A DNA stretch of 16,251 nucleotides from JAKASV01 sp964595035 (GCA_964595035.1 CAZQNW010000020.1:1-16251), one strand, 5' to 3'; positions 7,034 to 14,984 are shown, counted from the stretch's first letter. Made by a program: numbers and translations. The notes: generated by a model not told the origin, from the letters alone.

Positions 7034-8149
7034 TTATTCGGCATCAGAATCGTCATCGTGCAATGCATTCCTTAAAATCTTAAGCCTTTCATGAATAAGA
7101 GGCTTTATAAATGCTTCATGGTTTGCCATACGTACCATCTCTTCCGGAGTAAATGCTCGTGCAACTCTAACCGGATGGTTAAAAAGCAGTTCTCGTGCTG
7201 CTACCGTCTCTTGAAGTAAGCTAGGTTCAGGTGCAGAATCAGGATCTACAGACCATTCGGAAGAATCCTGTATAGGGTCTGTTTGGTCATGAGGTATAGG
7301 TAATGGTTTATGCTTACTAAGTCGTCTCTCTTTGATATTAGGAATAGCAGGTAATGGTCGAAAAGATCTACTTTGTAATACCGGTTGTATATATTGGTTT
7401 TGCTGTTGTGTTTCCTGCCTTGCGACGACTGCTGGCTCAGTCTTAGGTTGAGGTTGAGCTACTGGGCGTAGTTTTTTTCGTACATCTGCAAGAGTTTCTT
7501 GCGAAGTAACATATTGTGGTGTTGAAGCACATATTGCAGGACTTTTACGCTTTAGAGGTATTGTGCTTGGTGTTGCAGGAACATCTTGCTTCTTTTCCGG
7601 AGATGTACTTAACATGCTGTATATTGTGCGAAGCATTTCATATGCTTCATGTACGGGGCTTTCCCTCTTAATGGCATGATCTAAAACATTTTTAAGTATG
7701 GAAAGAACTTGAGCAAAATCTATAGACCAAACCATATCATCTACAATATCTATAATCATATGAGGCTTATTAACCTGAAGAGCATTTTGTAACTTTTGTA
7801 TTGCGATTATTTCAGGGTTATGTGGCACTACATCTTTATTTTTTTCTTCAAGTTCTTCTTGTTTTAAAGAATCATGCCAGGCTTTAAGAACCTGAGCTGC
7901 TTCATTGGTTTTGCTTACCTTTTTCATAATAAGTTCAACAAGTTGTAATGATTTTTTGGCATTTAAACTGTACAATACTTCAGCTGCACATATAACACTA
8001 TGTGCTTGATCATCATGAATAGCAGCTTCAATACTGGTTACAAGATCATTTTGTAATAAATTAAGTTCACGTTGATAATCTTCTGCCCCAAAAAATACTC
8101 CAAAATTGAGCAATATGGACAATAAAAGTCCTGTTCTTAAACGATACAT
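7034..8149 (-). CDS. Secreted protein with helical repeats and a proline-rich, SH3-ligand-like middle
   Basis: I do not recognise a family. The 371-residue product has a signal peptide (about 1-22, cleavage probably after GA). The N-terminal half is helical and seems to hold two related units, about 31-95 and 119-180, each starting LQN(D/A)L. The middle (about 180-310) is disordered and rich in Pro, Gln, Ser and basic residues. It contains RPLPAIP at 264-270, which fits the class I SH3 ligand pattern R-x-x-P-x-x-P, and KPLPIP at 281-286. The C-terminal part (about 312-371) is helical and ends in an acidic tail. GGAGGT lies six bases before ATG 8149, a strong ribosome binding site. An exported effector or envelope protein is likely, but the role is unknown. 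Confidence 0.75.
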   Translation of the reverse strand: MYRLRTGLLLSILLNFGVFFGAEDYQRELNLLQNDLVTSIEAAIHDDQAHSVICAAEVLYSLNAKKSLQLVELIMKKVSKTNEAAQVLKAWHDSLKQEELEEKNKDVVPHNPEIIAIQKLQNALQVNKPHMIIDIVDDMVWSIDFAQVLSILKNVLDHAIKRESPVHEAYEMLRTIYSMLSTSPEKKQDVPATPSTIPLKRKSPAICASTPQYVTSQETLADVRKKLRPVAQPQPKTEPAVVARQETQQQNQYIQPVLQSRSFRPLPAIPNIKERRLSKHKPLPIPHDQTDPIQDSSEWSVDPDSAPEPSLLQETVAARELLFNHPVRVARAFTPEEMVRMANHEAFIKPLIHERLKILRNALHDDDSDAE

Positions 8150-8227
8150 AATAAGACCTCCATCTTATTAAAAATACAGTAGTTTTTTTGATTAACTGAC
8201 AAATGCCAAAAGAATACGTATATATGC

Positions 8228-8256
8228 AATATACTTCATATTTCTACAAGGGTCAA
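8228..8256 (-). promoter_or_regulatory. Candidate promoter of the 7034-8149 gene
   Basis: On the minus strand TTGACC (8251-8256), a 17-base spacer and TATATT (8228-8233) match the sigma70 consensus well. They lie about 80 bases before the start codon. Confidence 0.6.
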
Positions 8257-8309
8257 AAGCATAGCAAAAAAGCGTTCTAGTATATCATCTGGGTTGTAGA
8301 ACTTACAAT

Positions 8310-8369
8310 TCAGATACAAAATGTTAGCATTAGCTTATGTATTACATAGAATGTGCTTTGCGTATCTGA
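8310..8369. promoter_or_regulatory. Operator-like inverted repeat flanking the barrel-gene promoter
   Basis: TCAGATAC (8310-8317) and its exact reverse complement GTATCTGA (8362-8369) bracket the -35/-10 pair and the likely transcription start. Their centres are 52 bases apart, close to five helical turns. They could be sites for a dimeric regulator, but an 8-base match can arise by chance in AT-rich DNA. Confidence 0.3.
8324..8352 (+). promoter_or_regulatory. Candidate promoter of the outer-membrane protein gene
   Basis: TTAGCA (8324-8329), a 17-base spacer and TAGAAT (8347-8352) give a leader of about 85 bases before ATG 8444. Confidence 0.45.
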
Positions 8370-8443
8370 TGATCCAATCTTGTTTTTATTATGATCATAT
8401 CTTAAGCTTATGACGAATATGTAACTGATAAAGGAAGAGAAGT

Positions 8444-9928
8444 ATGAAAGTTCGTGACAAGATTGGTATGGTATGTTTGAGTATTATTAGTTCAATGCTG
8501 GCAGAGGCACCGTTTCAGCCCTACTGGCCGCATACGCGCTATCAAGCTCAAACGTTTATGTTTACACGTCCAATATTTGAAAATATAGGAGCTTGGCAAG
8601 CATTATGGCATACATTGTCTTATGGTATGGCATGCACGTATGGTTGGGCATTGCAATGTACGCCGATGTATCAACAAGCAGAGGCGACAGAAAAAAATAT
8701 ATTGTATTGGCTCCTCAATTGTAAAAAACATCTGTTATTTTCAGGTGACGCGAACAAAAATGATTATGCAGATCGAGACGTGCGTGCCGAATGGTTCCAA
8801 TTGCCCAGTACATTCAGAGGGCATATGACCGTATCTCCTCGACAGCTCCAGGCTGGTTTTTTGTTAGAAGTGTATAAAGATGTAACCGGCATATCTTGCA
8901 ATCATTATCTGCGCGATTGTTGGGTGAGCATTGAGCTTCCTATTTCTTATGTCGAAAATGATATGTGTTTAAGCCAATGGAATGTTCAAAATTTAAGTGA
9001 AACATGTCCTCATGATATTTGTGATGCATTTTGTAATCCTTCATGGAATTTTTTAAAAATATGCGGTCAAAGAAAAAGGGTTCAACCTGCGTATATAAAT
9101 GTTCGCTTTGGAAAAAACTTTTATGATCATTGCATAGGAAATTTTATTTGCTATGCCGGGCTGACGATTCCAACATCATCAACACAAGATCCATCATATA
9201 TGTTTAGCCCTGTGGTAGGTTATAATGGTCATTTTGGTATTATAGCAGGTATGCATGGGCAACTGTTTATATCGAGCCCAGATCGGCCTTATGTAGTATG
9301 CTTTTTTGCGGAACTGGAAAATATTTTTCTTGTTCATGCACGTCAACAAAGAACGTTTGATTTGATCAGCAAACCTTGGAGTCGCTATTTGCTGTATGTC
9401 AAACGAGATGGTTTGCCTCAAGCGTATACTCCTGGTGTTAATGTGTTGACACGTAATGTTCGTGTTCACCCATTTTCGTATGTAGATTTTGCGTGTGGTT
9501 TTCGGGTAACCTCTGAGTGGTTTGAGAGTGAAATAGGATATGGCATATGGGGGCATGGTGATGAAAAGATCGAGTTGACATGTGGTTCCACATGCCCTGA
9601 CGACTATGAGTATGGAATTGCGGGTTCTGCGCCTGAAGGGTACAGTAAAGCCGTTACAGCAAGTCGGAGTACGATACGGTATCAGGCTCCTTATGATCGT
9701 GATACTTCTGGAAATCCGGTCTTTATCCCTGTGACTGATAGCCAGCTTGACCTTTTGTCGGCGTGTAGCCGATCAGTATTAAATCATAAAATTTTTGTAA
9801 GCATCGGCCGTGTGCAGAGCCAATCAGTAGGTTATACCTTTGGTATAGGTGCCTATGTTGAGATGCCTCAGTGGGGCAGCTCATTGCAAAGTTGGGGTAT
9901 TTGGGCCAAAGGGGGTCTGGCATTTTGA
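8444..9928 (+). CDS. Cysteine-rich outer-membrane beta-barrel protein
   Basis: The 494-residue product has a signal peptide (about 1-22, ending AEA). The mature part is rich in aromatic residues and glycine, with alternating patterns expected of transmembrane beta strands (for example about 216-235, 245-275, 344-372 and 447-494). It ends in Phe after an amphipathic strand (SWGIWAKGGLAF), the typical C-terminal signal read by the BAM machinery. It is therefore probably a porin or major surface barrel. About 18 cysteines occur, clustered around 185-207 (CPHDIC...FC...C), which suggests disulfide crosslinking as in chlamydial major outer-membrane proteins. That comparison is an analogy, not a homology claim. 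AAAGGA precedes ATG 8444. The gene shares its divergent promoter region with a secreted-protein gene and is followed 86 bases later by another exported-protein gene. Confidence 0.75.
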   Translation: MKVRDKIGMVCLSIISSMLAEAPFQPYWPHTRYQAQTFMFTRPIFENIGAWQALWHTLSYGMACTYGWALQCTPMYQQAEATEKNILYWLLNCKKHLLFSGDANKNDYADRDVRAEWFQLPSTFRGHMTVSPRQLQAGFLLEVYKDVTGISCNHYLRDCWVSIELPISYVENDMCLSQWNVQNLSETCPHDICDAFCNPSWNFLKICGQRKRVQPAYINVRFGKNFYDHCIGNFICYAGLTIPTSSTQDPSYMFSPVVGYNGHFGIIAGMHGQLFISSPDRPYVVCFFAELENIFLVHARQQRTFDLISKPWSRYLLYVKRDGLPQAYTPGVNVLTRNVRVHPFSYVDFACGFRVTSEWFESEIGYGIWGHGDEKIELTCGSTCPDDYEYGIAGSAPEGYSKAVTASRSTIRYQAPYDRDTSGNPVFIPVTDSQLDLLSACSRSVLNHKIFVSIGRVQSQSVGYTFGIGAYVEMPQWGSSLQSWGIWAKGGLAF

Positions 9929-9946
9929 TGCGTTTGGTGGGTGCTT

Positions 9947-9975
9947 TTGCTTATATTCTGTGTTTATGATACCAT
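9947..9975 (+). promoter_or_regulatory. Weak candidate promoter before the 10015 gene
   Basis: TTGCTT (9947-9952) and TACCAT (9970-9975) are 17 bases apart. No hairpin separates this gene from the barrel gene, so read-through transcription is an equally good explanation. Confidence 0.25.
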
Positions 9976-10014
9976 GAAATTAGTAATATACGTGATATAC
10001 GAAAGGATTTTATT

Positions 10015-10554
10015 ATGTTTTCTAAATGTAAAAAAATGTTTGCTTTGGTTTTATGTGTCTTTATGGGTATGCATGTGCAACCTGCAAAGGCTGATGGCGA
10101 GTTTTTACGCAAAGGCTTGGGTGTTGCTGGTGCAGCTCTTATAGTCAATGGATTAAGCAAAGTGTTTAGAGGCAATCCTCGAGTAGGAACGCTACGTGTT
10201 CTTGGAGGTGCTACAATTTCTTTAGGCGGCATCTGTTCTGATATTATTTATAAACGGCTCCTTTTACTGAGTCGAAGATTGAGAAATGAACAGCAAAGAG
10301 CACAGCTTCAGCAGCAAGGCCTTTGGGGCAGTTTAAAAGCTGCAGGTCAAGATTTAGTAGCTGATGTTCAAGAGGTTGGGAATGGCCACGTTGCAGCATT
10401 AGGCAATGTTACGTTGTCTAAGTTGAAAATGAGAAATGGTCTTGCTCAGCTCAAAAAGGGGCAAATTTTAACCGGGCTTGATGCCATATACGATGGCATA
10501 TATCATAAAATTCGTGAGTATTGTGCCAGGCTTTTGTATCAAATTGATGCATAA
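10015..10554 (+). CDS. Small secreted protein with glycine-rich hydrophobic segment
   Basis: I do not recognise a family. The 179-residue product starts with a signal peptide (about 1-26, ending AKA). Two moderately hydrophobic Gly/Ala-rich stretches follow (about 33-47 and 57-77) that could insert into or pack against a membrane. Next come a basic Gln/Arg-rich helix (about 82-100) and a helical C-terminal half. AAAGGA lies seven bases before ATG 10015. The gene is 86 bases downstream of the outer-membrane barrel gene on the same strand, without a hairpin between them, so it may be co-expressed with it. A hairpin with a T run closes the unit. Confidence 0.75.
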   Translation: MFSKCKKMFALVLCVFMGMHVQPAKADGEFLRKGLGVAGAALIVNGLSKVFRGNPRVGTLRVLGGATISLGGICSDIIYKRLLLLSRRLRNEQQRAQLQQQGLWGSLKAAGQDLVADVQEVGNGHVAALGNVTLSKLKMRNGLAQLKKGQILTGLDAIYDGIYHKIREYCARLLYQIDA

Positions 10555-10577
10555 ATAAAATTGTATATAAAATGTTG

Positions 10578-10612
10578 AGCCTTATCGCCATTAGTGATGA
10601 TAAGGCTTTTTT
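10578..10612. terminator. Hairpin terminator with T run, shared by convergent genes
   Basis: AGCCTTATC (10578-10586) pairs with GATAAGGCT (10599-10607) around a 12-base loop, followed by a six-T run. This is a classical intrinsic terminator for the plus-strand gene. It also lies just past the stop of the minus-strand ankyrin gene, whose stop codon overlaps the T run. Confidence 0.85.
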
Positions 10613-11318
10613 ATTGTCCTGAGCCAAGCAGTTGTACCATACTGTCATTGCCATATGTCTGTGCTATTTCGAGTGGAGTATGCTCTTGATTATCTTTGTA
10701 TAAGCTGCATGCTCCATGAGTAAGTAGCATGCGCGCAATAGCTGTACGATTTTTTTGAATGTGAGGCCATGGGCTAAATTCTGCGGCGATGTGTAACGGT
10801 GTTTGGCCGAGTACATTTGTTGCATGTATATTAGCACCGTAGCGTATTAATAATTCTGCCATTGATTTATAACCTAAACGTGTTGCTTCGTGCAGCGCGC
10901 TCTGTTCTCCATTGAGTATCTGTGTATCTTGTACATTGATGCCATCGTTGAGCATCTTTCGTACAAGCGATACTTTGTTACTTGCTACATTTCTAAAGAA
11001 TGCGATGCGAGCTTCTTCAGAGTCTTTGTTGAGGCTTCCTCCTAAAAGGTGCCAAAATGTATATTGCCATGAACGGCCATAGTAGGCACATTTATTAATA
11101 AAGCAGTGTTTAACGCGATGCAAAAAATATGATGTACATGTCCCGGCAATAATTGATATGGCAATTTTGTGATGATTCTTGATTGCTTGTATACATGATT
11201 GTGTTATCGCAGCGCATTGCGTAAAAAGTTGTGTAAGGTTCATAGCATTGATATGTTGTGTATGCATGCCGAAGAGCATGAGAAATAAGGTACAATGAAT
11301 AATATATTTTACGCGCAT
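10611..11318 (-). CDS. Secreted ankyrin-repeat protein, candidate host-directed effector
   Basis: The 235-residue product has an N-terminal hydrophobic signal segment (about 4-25) and a second hydrophobic stretch at about 51-66. Its C-terminal half carries about four ankyrin repeats: about 102-134, 137-168 (ALHEATRLGY, LLIRYGANI), 170-207 (GQTPLHIAAE, with an insert around 181-190) and 213-233 (HTPLEIAQTYG). Ankyrin repeats bind proteins. In intracellular bacteria, exported ankyrin proteins often act on host targets, but periplasmic ankyrin proteins are also known. No strong Shine-Dalgarno precedes ATG 11318, so the start is less certain than others. The gene is divergent from the DNA ligase gene and convergent with the small secreted-protein gene. 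Confidence 0.82.
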   Translation of the reverse strand: MRVKYIIHCTLFLMLFGMHTQHINAMNLTQLFTQCAAITQSCIQAIKNHHKIAISIIAGTCTSYFLHRVKHCFINKCAYYGRSWQYTFWHLLGGSLNKDSEEARIAFFRNVASNKVSLVRKMLNDGINVQDTQILNGEQSALHEATRLGYKSMAELLIRYGANIHATNVLGQTPLHIAAEFSPWPHIQKNRTAIARMLLTHGACSLYKDNQEHTPLEIAQTYGNDSMVQLLGSGQ

Positions 11319-11353
11319 AGTTATATGTTACTTATATTAATTGATCTACTAGT

Positions 11354-11381
11354 GTAATACTTTCCGAACTGAGTATGGCAA
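11354..11381 (-). promoter_or_regulatory. Candidate promoter of the ankyrin gene
   Basis: On the minus strand TTGCCA (11376-11381) and TATTAC (11354-11359) are 16 bases apart, about 35 bases before the start. No convincing promoter was seen for the divergent ligase gene in the 199-base gap. Confidence 0.4.
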
Positions 11382-11517
11382 AATTGATGCGCTAACAGAA
11401 GAAAAAGTATTAACTTCATGTTGTTTTTTCATTGTTTCTCAATGCATCACAAACGTATACTGTGACTATAGAGATTATGATCATCAGAGATTTAGAAACT
11501 CAAAAAAAGGGAGAGCT

Positions 11518-12519
11518 ATGGATATTCATGCATTAGAAGATCTTGTGCAAAGTGAGCATATTCAGCTTGTAGTCACAAAACAGCCGACATGGATTGAGCC
11601 TATGTTAGCGTATTTGGAACACGATTTTTTTTATGACAAAAATTGGTATTATGAACGTAAATTTGATGGTGAACGTTGCTTAGCATTTATCCATAATAAA
11701 CAAGTCAGTTTGCGATCCCGCAATAATAAATCTCTTAATGCTGTTTATCCGGATATTGTTCAAGCATTGCATAATCTTAATTTACCCAATTGTATTCTTG
11801 ATGGAGAATTGGTTGCATTTGAAGGTAATGAAACCAGTTTTGAAAAATTACAGCGTCGTATGCAACGTAATCAAGGTTCGATTAAGCCTCGTATCAAAGT
11901 GTATTATTATATTTTTGATATTCCTTATGCGTATCGTTATGATTTATCAGGTCTGCCATTACGACTACGCAAAAAAATTTTAAAAAGAGTTGTGCCTTTT
12001 AGTGGTGTTATACGGTACTCGGTTCATCGCTTACGCAATGCTGAGCAGTATTTTAAATATGCATGTTCTGCAGGATGGGAAGGATTGATGTGTAAAAATC
12101 CTGAAAGCCATTATGTGTACGCTCGATCGAACAGTTGGCTTAAGTTTAAGTGTGTAGCAAATCAAGAACTGGTAATAGGTGGATATACGGATCCACAAGG
12201 TTCGCGTATTGGATTTGGTGCGTTGCTTCTTGGTTATTACGATGATCATGGTATGTTACATTATGCAGGTAAGGTTGGAACAGGTTTTGATGATGAGTTT
12301 TTGCATAATTTAAGTGTACAACTGAATAAGCTTGAAGTAGTAAAGTGTCCTTTTGTTGAGGCTCATGAGATTCAAGAAAAGCATGTGCATTGGGTTAAGC
12401 CAATATTAGTTGCTGAAATAGGTTTTACCGAATGGACGCATGATAATAAGTTGCGTCACCCAAGATTTTTAGGACTGCGTGATGACAAAGATGCGCAGGA
12501 TGTGCGCCAAGAAAAGTAA
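11518..12519 (+). CDS. ATP-dependent DNA ligase, LigD-type ligase domain only
   Basis: The enzyme seals nicks or ends in DNA using ATP, via an enzyme-AMP intermediate. All nucleotidyltransferase motifs are present in the 333 residues. Motif I is K48-F-D-G-E-R53 with the adenylated Lys48. Motif III is D95-G-E-L, IIIa is around YYIFDI (130-135), IV is E188-G-L-M-C-K193, and V is W207-L-K-F-K211. The OB domain begins near 217 and ends with TEWTHDNKLRHPRFLGLRDDK (304-324), a close fit to the C-terminal motif VI region of LigD ligases. The polymerase and phosphoesterase domains of full LigD are absent, and no Ku gene lies in this window. AGGGAGA precedes ATG 11518. A role in end joining or repair is plausible; replication ligation would normally use the NAD-dependent LigA. 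Confidence 0.9.
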   Translation: MDIHALEDLVQSEHIQLVVTKQPTWIEPMLAYLEHDFFYDKNWYYERKFDGERCLAFIHNKQVSLRSRNNKSLNAVYPDIVQALHNLNLPNCILDGELVAFEGNETSFEKLQRRMQRNQGSIKPRIKVYYYIFDIPYAYRYDLSGLPLRLRKKILKRVVPFSGVIRYSVHRLRNAEQYFKYACSAGWEGLMCKNPESHYVYARSNSWLKFKCVANQELVIGGYTDPQGSRIGFGALLLGYYDDHGMLHYAGKVGTGFDDEFLHNLSVQLNKLEVVKCPFVEAHEIQEKHVHWVKPILVAEIGFTEWTHDNKLRHPRFLGLRDDKDAQDVRQEK

Positions 12520-12534
12520 AAAAGTTACGTTATG

Positions 12535-12580
12535 GTCAGGGTTACTTAGGCTTAATCGATTAAGCCTAAGTAACCCTGAC
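12535..12580. terminator. Perfect 46-bp palindrome between convergent genes
   Basis: The two 23-base halves (12535-12557, 12558-12580) are exact reverse complements with no spacer. As RNA they would form a stem of about 21 bp with a TCGA tetraloop. The palindrome lies between the ligase stop and the stop of the F-box/LRR gene. There is no T run directly after either side; on the minus side a T run comes about 10 bases later. A bidirectional terminator is the simplest reading. Confidence 0.75.
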
Positions 12581-12587
12581 TTGATAA

Positions 12588-14864
12588 TTATACAAAAATG
12601 GCGTCAAAAAAATCAACGTAGCTTTTAATATCGTTATATTTTGCAACCAAATGTTTAAGTTGTGCAATGGATACTGATTCTTCAAGAAGAAGAGCAGCCA
12701 TCTGTGTTATTTCTGTTCGCATAGAGAGGTCGCCGTTGGATTGCACAATATATTCACTTAAACTTTTACGATTCATTATGTATTCTCTGAGTGCGATGAT
12801 CTTGATCAAAGCTTCTAAATTATCAAATTCATTAAACCAGATTGTGATGCGTTTATTTACGATGTGTTTTAGTAATGTAAATGATATGGTGTAATCGCTA
12901 CTGTAGGCTGCTATTATAAGTTCCTGAAGCGATGGTAATAATTCTATGTTATCAGGTATATATCTTATTCCTTCGAATCCTCCATGTGCTTCGTGATCTA
13001 TGTGTATTGATTTTAAAGAAATAAGATGTTCCATTTCTTTACCTAAATCTTCTAATTGGTAGTCGTCTACTATATATATCGTGTGTAGTTTTTTTAAACG
13101 ACTTAAACATTGTTGGGCTAATATCTTATTTGTATCAGTCTGCTCCCATGTTCCTTGATAAACCTGTATGTTTTTTAGTGAGGCTAACTCAGGTGTTAAG
13201 GTTCCAACATAATCGAAAGCTAAGAGCTGCAGTTGTTTAAGTTCACCGATTTCTGAAGGAAATTGATCTAAATCAAGTTCTCTTAAGTCTAAGAAACGCA
13301 ATTTTTTAAGATTTTTAATGTCAGAAGGAATAGTTACCTCTACAGCGTCTCCAACTTTTGCATGTATTACAAGAGAACGTAATTGTGTCAGATTGCATAA
13401 TTCTTGAGGAAATACATTGAATTTATCATCATAAATCTCAAAAATATACAATTCTCGTAGATGTTTTAATTGTGCTAAGTGGTGTATACCGTCGCAAAAA
13501 TCAACAGTATTTTCAAGTATAAGAGATACTATATTAAACTTTGATAAACTATCGATAAGTTCTTTGGTCATAACAACATCTTCTTCGGATAGAGGCATAT
13601 ATAGTATAATCCCATCTTTCGGATACTTTTGAGCAATATCTTGGCATTGTTGAATAAGACCTTGGTATGATTCATTGATTTCTTGGATATGTTCTGAAAT
13701 TTCCGCATGTTCCCAAGGAAGTATAGGCGCATTGTACTCGATTATATGCCATTGAGCAAGATCCAATTGTTGTTCTGAATCCAAGGAAGCATATATATCT
13801 TGAGCTATTTCAATCTTTTCTAAATGATCAGGAAAACCTATGTCACCACCTGGGTTGTAATTGCCAAAGTCTATGCAATGTGTAAGTGTGCGGTTATGTA
13901 CGCGGTTTACATCTGCTCCAAGTTTATAAAGTTCTTTTATTAACGCGTTAGTGCTGAAACGTTGCCCATATATTTCAACAGTAGGCGATCCTTGTGCTTT
14001 CTCAAGTACATATATAATAGGGTCATATACATTGTTAATAAGTACTTCAGCTATATTGGCATATAAGAAAGCGAGGACCTCTTGTGTGTTGTATATGATG
14101 CCATCAATGGATACATTAGGGTTACCATGAGCTTTGTGTAGTATATAGTCAATAGGGTTGGCGATTTCGCGCATAAAAGTTCTTAAATGTTCCAATGTAT
14201 TTGGTTCTTTAAGCGATGAGCTTGTAGCTTTTGATGTACATGCTAAGTGAAAACGATCTTGTAAAGGTAAGAACGTAGCTATATGGTTAATTAAATGTGG
14301 ATGTTCCCACAAAGGAACTACAGAGGTGTTTGCATGGGTTGTCGTGGCTACTTCTTCAGGTTGAGTACACTGTTTTTTTGTCATGGACTCTTCAGATTCT
14401 GAGCAAGGGTTTTCTTCTTGGCTGCGGGATCTTTTTGTATGCATGGTGGTTGTTTGACGTAACTGCCGTGTAATATTGTGTGCGTGATGCCTGATAGTAT
14501 CATCGTCAAGAAATTCATAAGTGTATCGTAAGGCATCTGTTATACATTGAGTAAGCCCTGGTTGTTGGATTATTTGAGCAATGTTTTGGTCCCCGAACGC
14601 GCGCTTGATGTAGTGTGTGCAAGCATCTATTCGTGCATAATCATTCATTAATGCTACGTCCAGTCCATGTTTCTGTATGATATTAAACAGGGCTTCGACT
14701 TTCTTGGTATCATCAGTATCATCGCCCGGGTTGCTTAATAAACCTGAAATACAGAGTTCAAGGCCTTTTCCTGTTAACGGTCTTTGGGCTGGGTTCATTG
14801 AATATAAAGCGTTCTGCGTTAATGCACTTATAAGTAGAAGAAAGGCTGGTTTTAAGATGTTCAT
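12588..14864 (-). CDS. Secreted F-box-like, ankyrin-like and leucine-rich-repeat protein, candidate effector
   Basis: ATG 14864 is chosen as the start: it has GGAG five bases upstream and begins a clear signal peptide (about 1-22). The earlier GTG at 14906 adds 14 residues without a ribosome site. The product has 758 residues. After a helical N-terminal part and a charged linker (about 140-180) comes an F-box-like motif at about 183-218 (LWEHPHLINHIATFLPLQDR, LACTSKA). Two related units follow at about 236-274 and 281-318 (PI-x-Y-x-L-x-KA-x-G-x-P-x-V). The second leads into an ankyrin-like LGADVNRV stretch. Leucine-rich repeats of about 23 residues span roughly 443-656. In eukaryotes, F-box/LRR proteins select substrates for SCF ubiquitin ligases, and some intracellular bacteria export mimics. 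Host targeting here is inferred. Confidence 0.8.
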   Translation of the reverse strand: MNILKPAFLLLISALTQNALYSMNPAQRPLTGKGLELCISGLLSNPGDDTDDTKKVEALFNIIQKHGLDVALMNDYARIDACTHYIKRAFGDQNIAQIIQQPGLTQCITDALRYTYEFLDDDTIRHHAHNITRQLRQTTTMHTKRSRSQEENPCSESEESMTKKQCTQPEEVATTTHANTSVVPLWEHPHLINHIATFLPLQDRFHLACTSKATSSSLKEPNTLEHLRTFMREIANPIDYILHKAHGNPNVSIDGIIYNTQEVLAFLYANIAEVLINNVYDPIIYVLEKAQGSPTVEIYGQRFSTNALIKELYKLGADVNRVHNRTLTHCIDFGNYNPGGDIGFPDHLEKIEIAQDIYASLDSEQQLDLAQWHIIEYNAPILPWEHAEISEHIQEINESYQGLIQQCQDIAQKYPKDGIILYMPLSEEDVVMTKELIDSLSKFNIVSLILENTVDFCDGIHHLAQLKHLRELYIFEIYDDKFNVFPQELCNLTQLRSLVIHAKVGDAVEVTIPSDIKNLKKLRFLDLRELDLDQFPSEIGELKQLQLLAFDYVGTLTPELASLKNIQVYQGTWEQTDTNKILAQQCLSRLKKLHTIYIVDDYQLEDLGKEMEHLISLKSIHIDHEAHGGFEGIRYIPDNIELLPSLQELIIAAYSSDYTISFTLLKHIVNKRITIWFNEFDNLEALIKIIALREYIMNRKSLSEYIVQSNGDLSMRTEITQMAALLLEESVSIAQLKHLVAKYNDIKSYVDFFDAIFV

Positions 14865-14871
14865 ATATTTA

Positions 14872-14875
14872 CTCC
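14872..14875 (-). promoter_or_regulatory. Shine-Dalgarno that fixes the F-box/LRR start
   Basis: GGAG on the minus strand lies upstream of ATG 14864, at normal spacing. The in-frame GTG at 14906 has no such site. Confidence 0.6.
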
Positions 14876-14915
14876 ATTTAAAACATATATATAAAAATAC
14901 TATCACAATAATCCT

Positions 14916-14943
14916 ATTATATATAAAATATCATTAATTTCAA
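14916..14943 (-). promoter_or_regulatory. Candidate promoter of the F-box/LRR gene
   Basis: On the minus strand TTGAAA (14938-14943), a 16-base spacer and a perfect TATAAT (14916-14921) lie about 50 bases before the start codon. Confidence 0.55.
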
Positions 14944-14984
14944 TAAAAAAATAAAAAAGGATTCGTCTTTATTAAACTTTATTT

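Larger units (their letters stand above)
8150..8443. other. Divergent intergenic region with two promoters and inverted repeats
   Basis: This 294-base gap serves the secreted-protein gene to the left and the barrel gene to the right. It holds one candidate promoter for each. Two further inverted repeats are visible: GTTCTA (8274-8279) with TAGAAC (8297-8302), and TCAGATAC (8310-8317) with GTATCTGA (8362-8369). No small ORF or RNA gene is evident. Confidence 0.5.

Noticed and set aside
8150..8443. tRNA gene or riboswitch in the divergent gap
   Set aside because: No acceptor/T-arm pattern or known aptamer core is visible.
9927..9968. Short ORF directly after the outer-membrane gene (ATG overlapping its stop)
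   Set aside because: Only 13 codons long and without evidence of function.
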